Below the pieces are notes generated by a model. That model saw nothing but the letters and a program-made list of their open reading frames with translations, did no database searches and was not told where the DNA came from. A DNA stretch of 64,000 bases, taken from positions 2,046,001 to 2,110,000 of the forward strand of contig NZ_JARGNB010000001.1 of NCBI RefSeq assembly GCF_030167915.1, in the 5' to 3' direction. This stretch comes from Aquabacterium humicola. GTDB lineage: Bacteria > Pseudomonadota > Gammaproteobacteria > Burkholderiales > Burkholderiaceae_C. The position numbers were made by a program, and so were the translations under genes. Within the stretch, counting starts at the first letter, position 1. Each line of letters begins with the position of its first letter. Positions 63,687 to 64,000 of the stretch are shown here, piece after piece.

Positions 63687-64000
63687 TGACCACGCCCACC
63701 ACCGCCGACCAGGACCTCGCCGCCTATTACGCCAAGCGCGCGGCCGAGTACGAGGCGATCTACGCCAAGCCCGAGCGCCAGGCCGAGCTGCGGGCGCTGG
63801 AAGCCGAGCTGCCCGGCTTCTTCGCCGGCCGCTGCGTGCTGGAGATCGCCTGCGGCACCGGCTGGTGGACGCTGCACGGCGCCCGCGATGCCGCGCACTG
63901 GCTGGCCACCGACCTGAACCCCGAGACCATGGCCGTCGCGCGCAGCAAGCCGCTGCCCGCGTCGGTCGAGCTGCGCACGCTCGATGCCTACAGTTTCGAG
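63686..64000 (+). CDS. Class I SAM-dependent methyltransferase (partial)
   Basis: The first 105 codons are inside the window. AYYAKRAAEYEAIYAKPERQ is followed by motif I CVLEIACGTGWWTLHGA, where SAM is bound, and ATDLNPETM, which carries the acidic ribose ligand. The ATG overlaps the glcE stop by one base (TGATG), so it is translationally coupled to glycolate oxidase. The substrate is unknown. The 3' end is cut off by the window. Confidence 0.88.
   Translation, partial: MTTPTTADQDLAAYYAKRAAEYEAIYAKPERQAELRALEAELPGFFAGRCVLEIACGTGWWTLHGARDAAHWLATDLNPETMAVARSKPLPASVELRTLDAYSFE

Overview
The window is GC-rich chromosomal DNA from a betaproteobacterium. The evidence for order Burkholderiales is the atpIBEFHAGDC operon, a PhaM-type PHA granule protein, a split cobalamin-dependent methionine synthase with an SAH riboswitch, DUF3567, an H-NS-like protein and a TorF porin joined to glnK-amtB. 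A Rubrivivax/Leptothrix/Methylibium-like lineage is my best guess, but the genus cannot be fixed from this sequence. I found no rRNA, tRNA, CRISPR array, phage or complete insertion sequence. The layout is a normal, densely packed core chromosome with a few accessory genes (VapBC, a serpin-like lipoprotein, GNAT enzymes).

Layout. 1-2.3 kb: end of an HD-domain-like protein, a Rossmann-fold oxidoreductase and a FabH-like thiolase-fold enzyme. 2.3-9.7 kb: the complete F1Fo ATP synthase operon (minus strand), closed by a clear intrinsic terminator. 9.8-12.9 kb: a small sugar-acid catabolic set (SMP-30 lactonase, aldose epimerase, HpcH/HpaI aldolase) and a GNAT enzyme. 13-14.3 kb: divergent cytochrome b561 and cytochrome c'. 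14.3-20.2 kb: a tight seven-gene minus-strand run (DMT exporter, GNAT, aminotransferase, threonine-dehydratase-like enzyme, PhzF, VOC protein, AlaX tRNA-editing enzyme), divergent from a MocR regulator at 20.3-21.8 kb. 21.9-26.7 kb: an unknown conserved protein, an orphan amino-acid-type binding protein, Uup and VapBC. 26.7-30.8 kb: benE-gshB-adhC-fghA, which joins glutathione synthesis to glutathione-dependent formaldehyde oxidation; gshA lies at 34.5-35.7 kb beside kup. 35.9-38.7 kb: a nitrogen-starvation operon (porin-glnK-amtB) with a recognisable sigma-54 promoter, two NtrC-like enhancer sites and a terminator. 38.8-44.2 kb: yifB, an H-NS-like protein and a DUF1501/DUF1800 pair. 44.4-50.4 kb: methionine synthase in two pieces (metH2 with an SAH riboswitch, metH1), separated by a lipoprotein and a serpin-like lipoprotein. 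50.4-54.3 kb: a tandem AAA ATPase, DUF3567 and DUF3108 proteins. 54.4-61 kb: FAH-family hydrolase, secreted protein, TraB/GumN protein, PhaM, FIST protein, GNAT and a LysR regulator. 61-64 kb: glcD-glcE followed by a methyltransferase cut by the window end.

The best candidates for new biology are the MocR-adjacent seven-gene amino-acid/tRNA-editing operon, the degenerate serpin-like lipoprotein between the two metH halves, and the outer-membrane porin placed as first gene of a sigma-54/NtrC-controlled glnK-amtB operon. The regulatory reading of the metH SAH riboswitch and the NtrC/sigma-54 region rests on directly visible complementarity and consensus spacing. The other functional links are inference from gene order.
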